Below are positions 9,801 through 18,603 of a stretch of DNA of 64,000 nt, piece after piece. The notes below the pieces were generated by a model. It had not been told where the DNA came from and ran no database searches. It was given only the letters and a program-made list of their open reading frames with translations. The position numbers and the translations under genes were made by a program. This DNA is from JAGLON01 sp041394985 (GTDB lineage: Bacteria; Zixibacteria; MSB-5A5; GN15; JAAZOE01). The stretch is from contig JAWLBI010000001.1 in the NCBI GenBank assembly GCA_041394985.1, positions 4,216,001 to 4,280,000 on the forward strand. Direction: 5' to 3'. Position 1 is the first letter of the stretch; each line of letters begins with the position of its first letter.

Positions 9801-10871
9801 GACGGGAAGGTTTCGTTATCGGGGATGGTCGCGCACGAAAACGGCGTCCCGGTTGATGTCAACTTACAGTTGCAAGCCATACAGGTGTTGATGTCGGAGC
9901 CTGATGTTTACACCGCGATGTTGGACAGCGCTGTCATGCGATATGGCAAGGAAAAGGAAAATTACGTCCTCGACGGCGATATTGTCCTTGGCGAAGTTCG
10001 TGTGATAATGGGATTGAGGCCGACCATGGTACTTCCCTGGGTACAATCGCTTGAAACGGTAGAAGCGGAATACCCCGATTTGATCGCGCGCTCGCGTCTG
10101 AATGTTCGCATTCGTGAGAGCAATAAAATCTGGATCGATAATAATCTCGCCAATTTGCGCCTGCGCGCAGAGATCGGCGTCATCGGCACGCCGCTCCGAC
10201 CGAACTTTACCGGGATGGTGCGTGTGGAAGAGGGATACCTTTTATATCTCGACCGCCGTTTCGATGTCAGGCAGGGTACTGTCTTTTTCAATGATCCGGC
10301 CCGATTCAACCCCGATATCCTATTGGATGCCGACTCGAAGGTGACCGTGTATCGGCGCATGGAGTCGAAACAGTATACGGTATATATAAAGGCTGAAGGT
10401 CTTCTCGATAATCTGCAATATGGCCTCTTCTCCGACCCGCCGCTGGATAAGCCGGATATCGTCGCGCTGTTGACGCTTGGCGCGACGCGGACGGAACTGG
10501 CCGGGAGCAGTAATGGAGACGGAAGTACTTCCAACGGCATTACCGATATTATAAAAGAGCGGGCGGCGGCGATTACAAGTTCACAGATTGCCGGATTCAT
10601 GTCGCGCAAGGCCGGGACAATGTTTGGGTTCGATGAATTCACCATCCAGGGAAATCTGTTCGAGTTCAGCGAAAACTGGGGACCGCAGCTGGTAGCCTCA
10701 AAACAAGTTACTGAACGGGTACACCTCACATATTCGACAACGGTAGGGCATTTGAATGATCAGTCGATTCGTCTCGGCTATAAACTGACGCCGCATTTCG
10801 TGCTCCAGGGTGAAACCGACCGCCAGGGCCGATCGGGGCTCGATATCAAATATGGGATTACGTTCAAATGA
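6807..10871 (+). CDS. tamB: TamB-like translocation/assembly module protein
   Basis: The 1354-residue protein has an N-terminal membrane anchor (about 7-27) and a very long beta-rich body of the AsmA/TamB (DUF490) type. It ends in the conserved TamB C-terminal domain (about 1030-1354: segments around RLNVRIRESNKIWIDN, VRVEEGYLLYLDRRFDVRQG and ILLDADSKVTVYR). TamB is thought to bridge the periplasm as a hydrophobic groove and supports outer-membrane protein insertion or phospholipid transfer. Its stop overlaps the ATG of an Omp85 protein by 4 bases, reproducing the TamA-TamB pairing in reversed order. This gene pair implies a diderm envelope. Confidence 0.9.
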   Translation: MRKLRNIALICAAAIIGLIVVAIIFFSTSPGEGLVKGWIEEFLGKETGLSVRIEKFETNLWSRVHIDGLSVNTVSDTTSPLIYIARIHTEYSLNDFLTGDIALELVAVDSIELAVAIDSLGNLGIPMLDAPADTAAVEQEASDFAISVDSISVTGVNAVLSDKRIPITVYLNTGDFIARQIDDNEYEGRLTVSDIFCVYDSLRLTLKSIAVDGGFADESVSIAKASANAEGLGVEFTGSVGIGDTQNISGELVLDGSVDSILTRIQRYYALPEVSVGDVFANVQIEGQLAEPGVSADVTVRDAIVSDISIPTTRIQASYSGDVVTLDSLTIAMMDGLISCGGLIAIDSTAESSVDVDISAVSLASIWRVAYKEASPYTGLIDGHIRASGRTNDLLSITALANLTGRDLTYNRRNIPRLDLLLTHDSGTTDFSLIHGADTIAANIAFSSDSLRGTFEIVVPNVAALARFADQPDLSGKIEAHGRINGAYENPHIMGEVSGRDIAYRNFPVDSLSGRIELLDSLLRVDDFYFAGAIDSIESRPPLFDIDSLGGSLSYRGSVKGSLDALTGAFDATMIHPRYGSFGIDSVAMKATIDKSIIEVSELRADYRGIAARLQARFDTTTAEGSYEFGLSPLPEFFSAQGDSAKDAIGTEEDFGIAEGEFKLTSDTTLTASMHGSGFWLGLLPGLIQDSTITNGTIDFDIAINGAFLAPTIVLESTIRDMVASQYTIDSIVTSAALGRGGLMIDSLHAYARRQSLKATGQVGLAVSPEGAYTLPDDAPVEARLESSGFDLSAFEDVLMPTGELSGTLATLLRVSGTIDNPHVDGWLNIEHGRIQIKDSLSSLNGMNLFTTFADSIVTIDSAFGSISDMPISLTGSVVKSAFSSVAFDLNMQVGTLGTMRASGALADTTIRLTVQSDSLNLAMFEPFVPMVDSLRGRLGCDVAINGFIAAPEITGSLSIQSLSVRADEYHARISDGAARIRFDRNKVYIDTASAGVNDGKVSLSGMVAHENGVPVDVNLQLQAIQVLMSEPDVYTAMLDSAVMRYGKEKENYVLDGDIVLGEVRVIMGLRPTMVLPWVQSLETVEAEYPDLIARSRLNVRIRESNKIWIDNNLANLRLRAEIGVIGTPLRPNFTGMVRVEEGYLLYLDRRFDVRQGTVFFNDPARFNPDILLDADSKVTVYRRMESKQYTVYIKAEGLLDNLQYGLFSDPPLDKPDIVALLTLGATRTELAGSSNGDGSTSNGITDIIKERAAAITSSQIAGFMSRKAGTMFGFDEFTIQGNLFEFSENWGPQLVASKQVTERVHLTYSTTVGHLNDQSIRLGYKLTPHFVLQGETDRQGRSGLDIKYGITFK

Positions 10872-12658
10872 GAATACTGGTCTTCATAGTGAGCGTAATC
10901 GTGTCGAGCATGGCGCTGTTCGGCGTCGCTCCAGCCGCTGAGGCGAAAAAGATCAAGGTACATCATGTCGTGTTTTCCGGAAATCAGGCATATGACGAGA
11001 TGCGCCTGGAAGGACTGATGCTCACGCGACCCTCGAAATTTTTGGCAACGAAGGAGTATCATGAGGAAGTATTCCTGGATGATTTGGAGACATTGACGAC
11101 ATTTTACCGGCAAAACGGGTATTTGCAGGCGCATATCAGTGATACGAGTGTCGTAATCGACAGCATGCTGAAGACGGTTGATATCGCTATCGGAATTTAC
11201 GAGGGCGAGCGGACATATATCGAGGGAATTTCGCTGTTCGAGAACCGATTCTTTCCGGATTCGACACTCATGTCATACATTCAGATGAAGGCGGGCGATC
11301 CGTTGTTGCGACCGCACATCGAGGATGCCGTAGTAGCGCTCTTGTCATTGTACGCTGAGAACGGTTTTTTAGATGCATCGGTGACACCGACGGTTCATGT
11401 CAATGATTCTGCCCATCTCGCATTGATCGACTTCACCGTTTCCGAGGGAATCAGTAGTCGAGTCGGGTCGATAGATATTTCAGGAGCGGACAGGACCCAT
11501 GACAATGTCATCTTGCGGGAGTCATCGTTTGCGCAGGGAGATACGATTCAGTATTCGGAACTGATCGAGACGCAGCGCAGATTGTATATGACGGGATTGT
11601 TCGAGAGCGTCTTCGTGCGACCGGTCGCCTCGCAAAGCAGTTTTTCTCCCAATCGCAATGTGTTGATTGAAATTAAGGAGAAACCTTCGAGCGAACTGGG
11701 ATTTTCTCTCGGGTATGGGACGGTGGAGAAAATTCGCGGGCGGATCGAACTGAGTACGATTAATCTCGCGGGTACGGCTCGCGGCGCAGGGATATCCATA
11801 GAAGGCAATTATATTCGCCAGGGTACGACGCTGTCGTTTTCGGAACCGTGGACGCTGGGAACGCGCTGGAAAACCGATTTGTCGCTGTTTGGGCAATTCA
11901 GGCAGGAGCCGGGGTATCACGCGCGGGTATTGGGTGGAAAAGTGACGCTGGGTCGCAATATCGGCCGTGAAACGACAATTTCGGCAACTTACCGTATGGA
12001 GAATACGACGCTCTCTAAGGTTGATCCAAAAACGGTTACGGAGGAACTCGATCCTCGCATCCGAAGCCTGACGTTTTCGATCAATCATGATACGCGCGAT
12101 AACCTGTTCAATCCGTCGCATGGATGGTTTTTCAACTGGGCAAATGAATTGGCGGGTAGTTTTTTACAGGGGTCCAATACATTCGCGAAGACGGTCGCAA
12201 CGCTGAAGAGATTCGAATCGGTAAGTCGTAGCTGTGTGATCGGTTCGGCGCTGGAAGTCGGCTGGATGGGTCCGTTCGATGTGAGCAACGAGGTGCCGGT
12301 CAGTGAATTGTTTTACACCGGTGGCCCGACGTCATTACGCGGTTTCGGGTATCAACTGGTAGGCCCGCTCAATGATGACGGCGAACCGGCGGGTGGTGAG
12401 TTCAAAGTTGTCTGGAATGTGCTTGAGGTCAGGCAATCGATATTCCGCATTTTCGGCGGAGTTTTATTCGTTGAATGCGGTAACGTCTGGCCGAAAGTCG
12501 AGATGGCTCGCCTGAGCGAATTGCGAATCGATGCCGGTATCGGTCTGCGAATGAATTCGCCGCTGGGTATTCTCAGACTTGATTACGGCGTCAATCTGGA
12601 TGCACACCCCGGAGAACCGGGAAAAAAGATTTTCGTCAGCATGGGCCAGGCATTTTAA
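10868..12658 (+). CDS. tamA: Omp85-family outer-membrane assembly protein (TamA/BamA-like)
   Basis: The 596-residue protein carries a Sec signal peptide (about 1-26, cleaved after AEA) and POTRA domains (about 28-270). The 16-strand Omp85 barrel follows (about 275-596). Its typical features include ELGFSLGYGTVEKIRGR at the barrel start, GGPTSLRGFGYQ (the xRGF/Y lid-lock motif) and the C-terminal IFVSMGQAF ending in an aromatic residue. It inserts or helps insert beta-barrel proteins in the outer membrane. The 4-base overlap with tamB shows co-expression. Three POTRA domains would match TamA; BamA usually has five. The exact number cannot be settled by eye, so the assignment rests mainly on length and the tamB neighbour. 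Confidence 0.88.
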   Translation: MRILVFIVSVIVSSMALFGVAPAAEAKKIKVHHVVFSGNQAYDEMRLEGLMLTRPSKFLATKEYHEEVFLDDLETLTTFYRQNGYLQAHISDTSVVIDSMLKTVDIAIGIYEGERTYIEGISLFENRFFPDSTLMSYIQMKAGDPLLRPHIEDAVVALLSLYAENGFLDASVTPTVHVNDSAHLALIDFTVSEGISSRVGSIDISGADRTHDNVILRESSFAQGDTIQYSELIETQRRLYMTGLFESVFVRPVASQSSFSPNRNVLIEIKEKPSSELGFSLGYGTVEKIRGRIELSTINLAGTARGAGISIEGNYIRQGTTLSFSEPWTLGTRWKTDLSLFGQFRQEPGYHARVLGGKVTLGRNIGRETTISATYRMENTTLSKVDPKTVTEELDPRIRSLTFSINHDTRDNLFNPSHGWFFNWANELAGSFLQGSNTFAKTVATLKRFESVSRSCVIGSALEVGWMGPFDVSNEVPVSELFYTGGPTSLRGFGYQLVGPLNDDGEPAGGEFKVVWNVLEVRQSIFRIFGGVLFVECGNVWPKVEMARLSELRIDAGIGLRMNSPLGILRLDYGVNLDAHPGEPGKKIFVSMGQAF

Positions 12659-12751
12659 TCTTTCATCGACAACTATTCGTTTACCATACAGGAGGCGAAC
12701 GAAGAACGATCCGGCATATTGTGAGGTTGCCATCAAATTAGGAGGACACCG

Positions 12752-13411
12752 ATGTTTTCCTTGAGAAAAAACATATCGGCGGGATTGCTGGCTGCCATCC
12801 CGCTGTGGGTTACCTGGTTGGTTATCGCATTTATTCTCGGACTTGTCATCGATCTTGTGGGGCCGATCGGGGATTGGCTGGTCGCACATTCGAGGTCGAC
12901 ATTTCCGCTGTTCGCGGATGTACTCGAACTGAAGGCCGTGCGATATCTCATTTCCATCGTATTGCTGCTTGGCGTTTTGTATTTATTGGGGTGGTTGACG
13001 ACACATTTTATCGGTCGCCGGCTGCTTCAGTATCTTGACAAAGTCCTGGAGAAAATACCATTTGCCGGGAAGATCTATTCCGGAACAAAGCAGGTTCTGG
13101 AGGCGTTCAAAAGTAAACCGGATCATGCGGAGCAGGTAGTTCTGATCGAGTATCCGCATCCGGGGATGAAGACAATTGGGATTGTCACCAAGACGATGAC
13201 CGACAGTAAGACCAAACAACCGTTGTTGGCGGTTTATGTGCCGACGACGCCGAATCCGACATCGGGATTTCTTGAGATTGTCCCGGCGGAGCGGGCGGTA
13301 GCGACTGACTGGAGCGTGAACGATGCGATCTCGTTTGTCGTCTCCGGAGGGTCGGTGGGACCGACGGCGATTGATTTTACATTGCCATCAAGTGAACTCT
13401 CAAAGAACTGA
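12752..13411 (+). CDS. DUF502 family membrane protein
   Basis: This 219-residue protein matches the DUF502 layout. The N-terminus LRKNISAGLLAAIPLWVTW leads into the first membrane helix (about 8-32). A second helix lies at about 65-90, followed by the conserved cytoplasmic segment IPFAGKIYSGTKQVLEAF and EYPHPGMKTIGIVTK. The motif VPTTPNPTSGFL is characteristic of the family. AGGAGG lies just upstream of the ATG. The family's molecular role is unknown. The gene sits 93 bases after tamA and 17 bases before nhaA, so it probably shares a transcript with nhaA. Confidence 0.88.
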   Translation: MFSLRKNISAGLLAAIPLWVTWLVIAFILGLVIDLVGPIGDWLVAHSRSTFPLFADVLELKAVRYLISIVLLLGVLYLLGWLTTHFIGRRLLQYLDKVLEKIPFAGKIYSGTKQVLEAFKSKPDHAEQVVLIEYPHPGMKTIGIVTKTMTDSKTKQPLLAVYVPTTPNPTSGFLEIVPAERAVATDWSVNDAISFVVSGGSVGPTAIDFTLPSSELSKN

Positions 13412-13428
13412 TAATTCGCGGGGGGAAT

Positions 13429-14742
13429 ATGAATGCAACGACTCAGAAACTGCGACCGATAGAGAAACTCACCCGGCCGCTGATTTCGTTTTTACATATT
13501 GAATCAGCCAGCGGCATCGTGTTGCTCGCGGCGACCGCGGTCGCACTGGCGATTGCCAATACCTCGGGCTACACATTCTATAATGACTTCTGGAATCTGA
13601 AATTCACGATCGGCGTCGGCGAGTGGGCGCTGTCGTATCCCTTGTGGTATTGGGTCAATGACGGACTGATGGCCATCTTTTTCTTTTTAGTCGGACTGGA
13701 AATCAAGCGTGAAATCGTTTGCGGTGAACTGCGCGAAGTGCGCCGGGTTGTGGCTCCGGCCGTGGCGGCATTCGGTGGGGCTATCGTGCCGGCCTTGATC
13801 TTTATTTATATTCTGGGCGATAACGCCGGCAGTGAGGGATGGGCAATTCCAATGGCGACGGATATCGCTTTCGTCGTCGGGACGATTGCATTGCTCGGTA
13901 AACGGGTACCGCATGGACTGAAAGTTTTCTTACTGACGCTGGCGATTATCGATGATATTATCGCGGTACTGGTGATTGCATTGTTTTATTCGAGTAAACT
14001 GAGTTTTGCCTGGTTGGCGGCCGCAGCCGGAGGAATCATTGTTGTCGTTATCATGAATCGATTCGGTGTCCGGACGGTGATGGGGTACTTGTTAGTCGGC
14101 GCCGGTGTGTGGTTGTGCACGCTGAAGTCGGGAATTCATCCGACGATTGCCGGAGTCGTGCTCGGTCTGCTTACCCCCGCCATGCCGCTGTTTTCGAAAT
14201 CGGAAGTGCGGAAGGGTCTCGGTGAAGCCCGGCAGGCAATTGATGCGGCGAGTGACATGAACGTGAAGAAGAAGGATGTGCTTCGCGAGGCCGAATTTAT
14301 CTCGCGCGAGGGATTGTCGCCGTTGGAGCGGTTCGAATCGGATGTGCATCCCTGGGCTGCATTCATTATCATGCCGATCTTCGCATTGGCCAATGCCGGT
14401 GTGCCGTTTCATGTAGAAGCTCTGGCATCTCCGATGGCCCTGGCGGTGGCATTCGGGTTATTTTTGGGCAAGCCAATCGGTATTGTTCTCAGCCTGTTAC
14501 TCGTAGTGAAGACTCGATTAGGCGTCATGCCGGGCGGTACGACCTGGGGCGCGATGATCGGTGCGGGAAGCCTTGCGGGAATCGGGTTTACGATGTCGTT
14601 GTTCGTAGCATCGCTGAGTCTCGAGGGCGGATTATTGAACGAGGCTAAGACGGGGATATTGACGGCGTCGGCGGTGAATGGGATAGTCGGGTATTTGTTA
14701 TTGCTGTTTTTCCTTCGCAAATCGGGCGAAGCGCATTCCTGA
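13429..14742 (+). CDS. nhaA: Na+/H+ antiporter NhaA
   Basis: The 437-residue, 12-helix protein shows the NhaA active site: D145 in ATDIAF and the aspartate pair D175-D176 in AIIDDIIAV, corresponding to Asp133, Asp163 and Asp164 of the E. coli protein. The N-terminus includes the typical SFLHIESASGIVLL and FFFLVGLEIKREIV. NhaA exports two... protons are imported in exchange for Na+ or Li+, supporting alkaline pH and sodium tolerance. GGGGGAAT precedes the ATG. It is the last gene of its strand run. Together with the Na+ symporter at 3.6-5.5 kb it indicates use of a sodium gradient. Confidence 0.95.
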   Translation: MNATTQKLRPIEKLTRPLISFLHIESASGIVLLAATAVALAIANTSGYTFYNDFWNLKFTIGVGEWALSYPLWYWVNDGLMAIFFFLVGLEIKREIVCGELREVRRVVAPAVAAFGGAIVPALIFIYILGDNAGSEGWAIPMATDIAFVVGTIALLGKRVPHGLKVFLLTLAIIDDIIAVLVIALFYSSKLSFAWLAAAAGGIIVVVIMNRFGVRTVMGYLLVGAGVWLCTLKSGIHPTIAGVVLGLLTPAMPLFSKSEVRKGLGEARQAIDAASDMNVKKKDVLREAEFISREGLSPLERFESDVHPWAAFIIMPIFALANAGVPFHVEALASPMALAVAFGLFLGKPIGIVLSLLLVVKTRLGVMPGGTTWGAMIGAGSLAGIGFTMSLFVASLSLEGGLLNEAKTGILTASAVNGIVGYLLLLFFLRKSGEAHS

Positions 14743-14776
14743 AAAATAAGAGAGATGCACCAACAGGTGCATCTCT
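14741..14776 (-). terminator. Rho-independent terminator of the minus-strand lipoprotein gene
   Basis: A perfect 11-base-pair stem, AGAGATGCACC (14751-14761) and GGTGCATCTCT (14766-14776), with an AACA loop lies in the gap between two convergent genes. Read on the minus strand it is followed by TTATTTTTC. It therefore terminates the lipoprotein gene ending at 14799. On the plus strand no T-run follows, so it may only weakly stop nhaA transcription. Confidence 0.85.
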
Positions 14777-14798
14777 GGCAGTTTCTAAATACTAATCA

Positions 14799-17525
14799 TC
14801 ATTTATAATAATCAATTTCCTCAAGCGTAACGGATACAGAAGTTGTTCCGGAGAAACCGGTTACTTCGCCGGACATCAGGTAGGTCTTCTGGTGGTCGAA
14901 ATCATTTTCGTAGACGGTGTGGAGATATATCGGACCGAATGAGGACAGGCCATCACTGCAATAATCAATCTCGTTTATGGGCGTGAAATCCAGGCGGATT
15001 TCATCGCCCGGCTCCGCCCAGAAGGGACAATACAGACCATAACTTTTTCCCTCGCCTATTTCCTTTTCCGTAATGAACTGACCTCGGAAATAGAATTGCA
15101 GAAGTACGCAGGATGCGTCGAATGAGCCTTGCGTGGTGGGGCCGGTTACATCGGAACTGTTGCCGTTTACCCAGAAGCTCATTTTCTGACCGAAATTGAC
15201 ATAGGCGGCTCGTGATTCCGCCTGGTCCGCCGTATTGAAAGCATGAATTTCCGCGAGGCAGGCGGCATCACTGGTCAACTGGAGAATCACCTGGCCGTTG
15301 GCATCGGTCGTGCCTGAGGTTATCCCTCCGACAAAGGTTCCGCAGGAGGCATCGAATTCGACCAGTTTGTCGACTACGGGATCGCCGGTCGGTTCCGTGA
15401 GGTCTCCTTCGTTCCAGCCTTTTACCGTGGCGGTAATTGTGGCATAACTGCTGCCGTCGGGGGCGACGCTGTGCGGTGTTGCCTCAAGCAGAATAGCGTA
15501 GACGGTAATATCGATCGTGACGATGTTTTGACCGCCTTCGACGGTAGCGGCAACAGTTGTCGCTCCTTGTGATGACCCGTATTGATCGAACGCCTCGACT
15601 GAGAGATACACTGTTTCACCGGTTTCGAAGCCGAACATGTTTTTCGAGGAATCGACGGAAAATGAAACCGGGCTCGGTGCATTGGCGCCTCCACTGTCGA
15701 CCGTCACCGTGAGTGTCGTGACGCCGTCGATCATATCCCCTGCTTCGAGGGTCAGCCAGCCATAGCAGATGGCGACATCGGAGCTGTTGCAGTTCAAATC
15801 GAGGGTATCGGTGGATGTCGCCAGAATGGTTGCGTCATCATAGGCGACAGTAGTCATGATTGCATTCAGTGGAATCAGATCGGTAATCGTCGGAATACTA
15901 GTGGGAGGATAACTGCCGATGACGGGGTCGATGGTCGGGTCGTTATAAGTGATCGTATATTCGATATTGTCGACCGTGCCGTCTGCTTCACTCGGATAAT
16001 AGGTTACGGCTCCGGCCAGTTCAGTCTCACAGGTTGCGATAGTGATTTCGTTGAGGCCGCTTGTGATTTCCTCCGAATTGTTTCCCGCGCCGATAGTGTT
16101 ATTCGACGCATCTCTGGCGATAACCGTAACAGTCGTCTCGCCCGGGATTAAACCTTCGACTTCGATTGTTTCTCCGGGTGTCATGACAAATGAGAGAGAT
16201 TCGGCCGGGCAATCATCGTATGAGAATCGTACACTGATTTGATTTGTCCCCGGCGGGAAGTTACCGGTATTCGCCGTTATTGTCCCCCAGCCGGGAAGAT
16301 AGAAATCGCCTGTGATATCGGTGGCCTTAAAATAAGTATCTTCACCATGATGTCCGGTACTGGTGCCATAGCCATCGGTGTACACCTGGGCAAGTGCACC
16401 GACATCTGTTCTGGTTATGCCTCCTGCCATATTATACAGTAACGATCTGAGGCTCAGAGTTGCATCATAGGCGTTGGTACATCCATCCCAGGATAGTACG
16501 GCACCTGTTTCCCGGGCAGATAGTTCATCGTCCAGCTGCCAGGAATTACAGGACATGAACGATATAAATACTCCGGAGTCAATTTGCAGCTGTTCACCGA
16601 ACAAATCATCGCGAATGTATACTTCCTTGATAAGTTGGGAGTCTGGGTCGGCATATGAATACGCGGTAACCAGACGATGTTCGTTTCGATACCATTGCTT
16701 GTATAGTTCCCAGCGTTCCTCGGTGACATAGTCAGCAAAACCGTCCTCGTATTTGCCGCCTTTGAAACATTGCATGTGGAAATGCCTGAGACCATCGTTG
16801 AGACCTTCCCAGATGCCTCCGTGAGCCACATAGATAATCAGACCATATCCTTGTGTTAACAGCATATCATCGGGGATAAAGCTTTTATCATCCAGGCCTT
16901 TGCGCTCTTTTATTTCTATTTCACTATCCGGCCAACCCAGATAAATGAGTGCCTGCCTAATTTCTTCGATATAATTGCTGAACACGGGATTGGTCGCGCC
17001 GGCAGCATTAACTATTTTGACCTTTTTGCCTACCGGCATCACGATATCTCCGCATGACACGCCGTGAAGTATTTTTTGGGCGACCGTCCGTTCCGGAGAT
17101 GATTCCGTTTTTCTCAAATCGTCCAAGACCGACCCACCCCCTTGTGGAGCAGGTTCCTGTCCAAAGAGTTCTTCGGTAAAAATCATGGCGGTTGCGCCGT
17201 CGGTAAACTCAATACATACCGTTGTGCTATCGGGGCCCAGTTTTACCCAATCGATGGCATCGAATCGATCCGGCAAATAGTCAACCAGTCGATATCGGGC
17301 CGCGGTGATTTCCAGGCTGTCGAGCAATCCTATAAATATAGCTCCTGAGGAATCGAGAGCCGCATCATCGATTTCTGGAAGGCCGAGCGCATTTTCCGGC
17401 CAGTTAGGTTCGACGGTATCGCCGGGTCCGGTCGGGTTGTCCGAATCCGAGCTGCAACTGAATATGCCGAATGCCAGGATTATGAGTATCAGTGAGGCCG
17501 ATAGAGAGAGTGAGAAGCGTTGCAT
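14799..17525 (-). CDS. Lipoprotein with caspase-like (clan CD) domain and Ig-like repeats
   Basis: The 908-residue protein has a lipoprotein signal (Cys24 in GIFSC) and a Pro/Asp-rich linker. A central domain places a strand ending in His (YGLIIYVAHGG, H235) before a strand ending in Cys (VFISFMSCNSW, C326). That His-Gly then Cys order is the catalytic pattern of clan CD peptidases such as gingipain and caspase-like enzymes. Upstream, VGKKVKIVNAAGATN (about 166-180) could be the first Rossmann strand. The C-terminal half is beta-rich, with a bacterial Ig (Big_1-like) domain around ATPHSVAPDGSSYATITATV. GCGGAGG precedes the ATG. The product is probably surface-anchored. Protease activity is an inference from two motifs only; it could be an inactive relative. 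Confidence 0.65.
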   Translation of the reverse strand: MQRFSLSLSASLILIILAFGIFSCSSDSDNPTGPGDTVEPNWPENALGLPEIDDAALDSSGAIFIGLLDSLEITAARYRLVDYLPDRFDAIDWVKLGPDSTTVCIEFTDGATAMIFTEELFGQEPAPQGGGSVLDDLRKTESSPERTVAQKILHGVSCGDIVMPVGKKVKIVNAAGATNPVFSNYIEEIRQALIYLGWPDSEIEIKERKGLDDKSFIPDDMLLTQGYGLIIYVAHGGIWEGLNDGLRHFHMQCFKGGKYEDGFADYVTEERWELYKQWYRNEHRLVTAYSYADPDSQLIKEVYIRDDLFGEQLQIDSGVFISFMSCNSWQLDDELSARETGAVLSWDGCTNAYDATLSLRSLLYNMAGGITRTDVGALAQVYTDGYGTSTGHHGEDTYFKATDITGDFYLPGWGTITANTGNFPPGTNQISVRFSYDDCPAESLSFVMTPGETIEVEGLIPGETTVTVIARDASNNTIGAGNNSEEITSGLNEITIATCETELAGAVTYYPSEADGTVDNIEYTITYNDPTIDPVIGSYPPTSIPTITDLIPLNAIMTTVAYDDATILATSTDTLDLNCNSSDVAICYGWLTLEAGDMIDGVTTLTVTVDSGGANAPSPVSFSVDSSKNMFGFETGETVYLSVEAFDQYGSSQGATTVAATVEGGQNIVTIDITVYAILLEATPHSVAPDGSSYATITATVKGWNEGDLTEPTGDPVVDKLVEFDASCGTFVGGITSGTTDANGQVILQLTSDAACLAEIHAFNTADQAESRAAYVNFGQKMSFWVNGNSSDVTGPTTQGSFDASCVLLQFYFRGQFITEKEIGEGKSYGLYCPFWAEPGDEIRLDFTPINEIDYCSDGLSSFGPIYLHTVYENDFDHQKTYLMSGEVTGFSGTTSVSVTLEEIDYYK

Positions 17526-17736
17526 GCGAAATCCTCCGCGTTGTCATTGCCCCCCGGTTGAACGGTTGTAGAACTAGAGCCAAAAGATTGGACAAGTTTA
17601 CCCAATATCCGCCATGATGTCAAGATTCGGGACGAAGAAGGATACAAAATCTTAAACCGGATGCCGTTAGTATACATTTTAAAGGAGTATCTATTTTATA
17701 AATAGTGCTACCGATTGGCGATAATTCTCTTATCTT

Positions 17737-18603
17737 ATGGCCATGAAATGCGCCTTTGTCACAGACCTGCATGGATTCGAGGGGCGGTATCGGAAACTCT
17801 TTGAATTCCTGCTATCCAATCCGGTGGAAGCCCTGTTTATCGGCGGGGATATTCTGCCTAATGGCCAGGCGCTGTCGCAGTCGCTCAATTTTTCACATAT
17901 CGATTTCATAAATGACTTTTTGCGGCCGCGTTTTTTGCAATTGAAAGAGGCGCTGGGTGAGCGCTACCCGGCCGTGTTTATCATTCTGGGAAATGATGAC
18001 GGTAGACTGAAAGAGATTGCGCTGATCGATGCCGGTCGAGATGGCCTGTGGCATTATCTGCATGATCGCCGGATGGAAATCGGCGGGCACAGTGTTTTAG
18101 GGTATTCGTATATTCCGCCATCGCCGTTTCTTTTGAAGGACTGGGAGCGATATGATGTTTCGCGATATGTCGATCCCGGATCGGTATCTCCGGAAGAGGG
18201 GTATTATTCTATTCCGGTGTCTGAAAGCCAGAGGAAATTCGCGACAATCAAGGATGATCTGGAGAATCTGGCCGGCGATGTGTCCGTAAACACATCGATA
18301 TTTCTCTTTCATGCGCCGCCGTATAAGACGAATCTTGATCGGGCGGCTCTCGACGGTAAGATGATCGATAGCGTGCCGTTTGATGTACATGTCGGGTCGA
18401 TAGCGGTCCAGCGGTTCATCGAGCAAAGGCAGCCATTGATTACGCTGCATGGGCATGTACACGAATCGTCGTCGATTACCGGTTCATGGCAGGATAGAAT
18501 CGGAGAAACATACTGCTTTTCGGCCGCATACGACGGTCCGGAGTTGGCCGTTGTATTATTCGACAGTGAACACCCCGAATCTGCCGAACGATTGCTTCTT
18601 TAG
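17737..18603 (+). CDS. Calcineurin-like metallophosphoesterase
   Basis: This 288-residue cytoplasmic protein shows the metallophosphoesterase motifs in order: D-x-H (TDLHG, D10/H12), GGD (FIGGDI), GND (ILGNDD), a histidine in FLFHAPPY and GHVHES near the C-terminus. These residues hold two metal ions that hydrolyse phosphomonoesters or diesters. The substrate is unknown. Two in-frame ATGs (17737 and 17743) lie close together, with no clear ribosome-binding site before either. The first is listed. It overlaps by 4 bases, tail to tail, with the minus-strand gene ending at 18600. Confidence 0.85.
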   Translation: MAMKCAFVTDLHGFEGRYRKLFEFLLSNPVEALFIGGDILPNGQALSQSLNFSHIDFINDFLRPRFLQLKEALGERYPAVFIILGNDDGRLKEIALIDAGRDGLWHYLHDRRMEIGGHSVLGYSYIPPSPFLLKDWERYDVSRYVDPGSVSPEEGYYSIPVSESQRKFATIKDDLENLAGDVSVNTSIFLFHAPPYKTNLDRAALDGKMIDSVPFDVHVGSIAVQRFIEQRQPLITLHGHVHESSSITGSWQDRIGETYCFSAAYDGPELAVVLFDSEHPESAERLLL

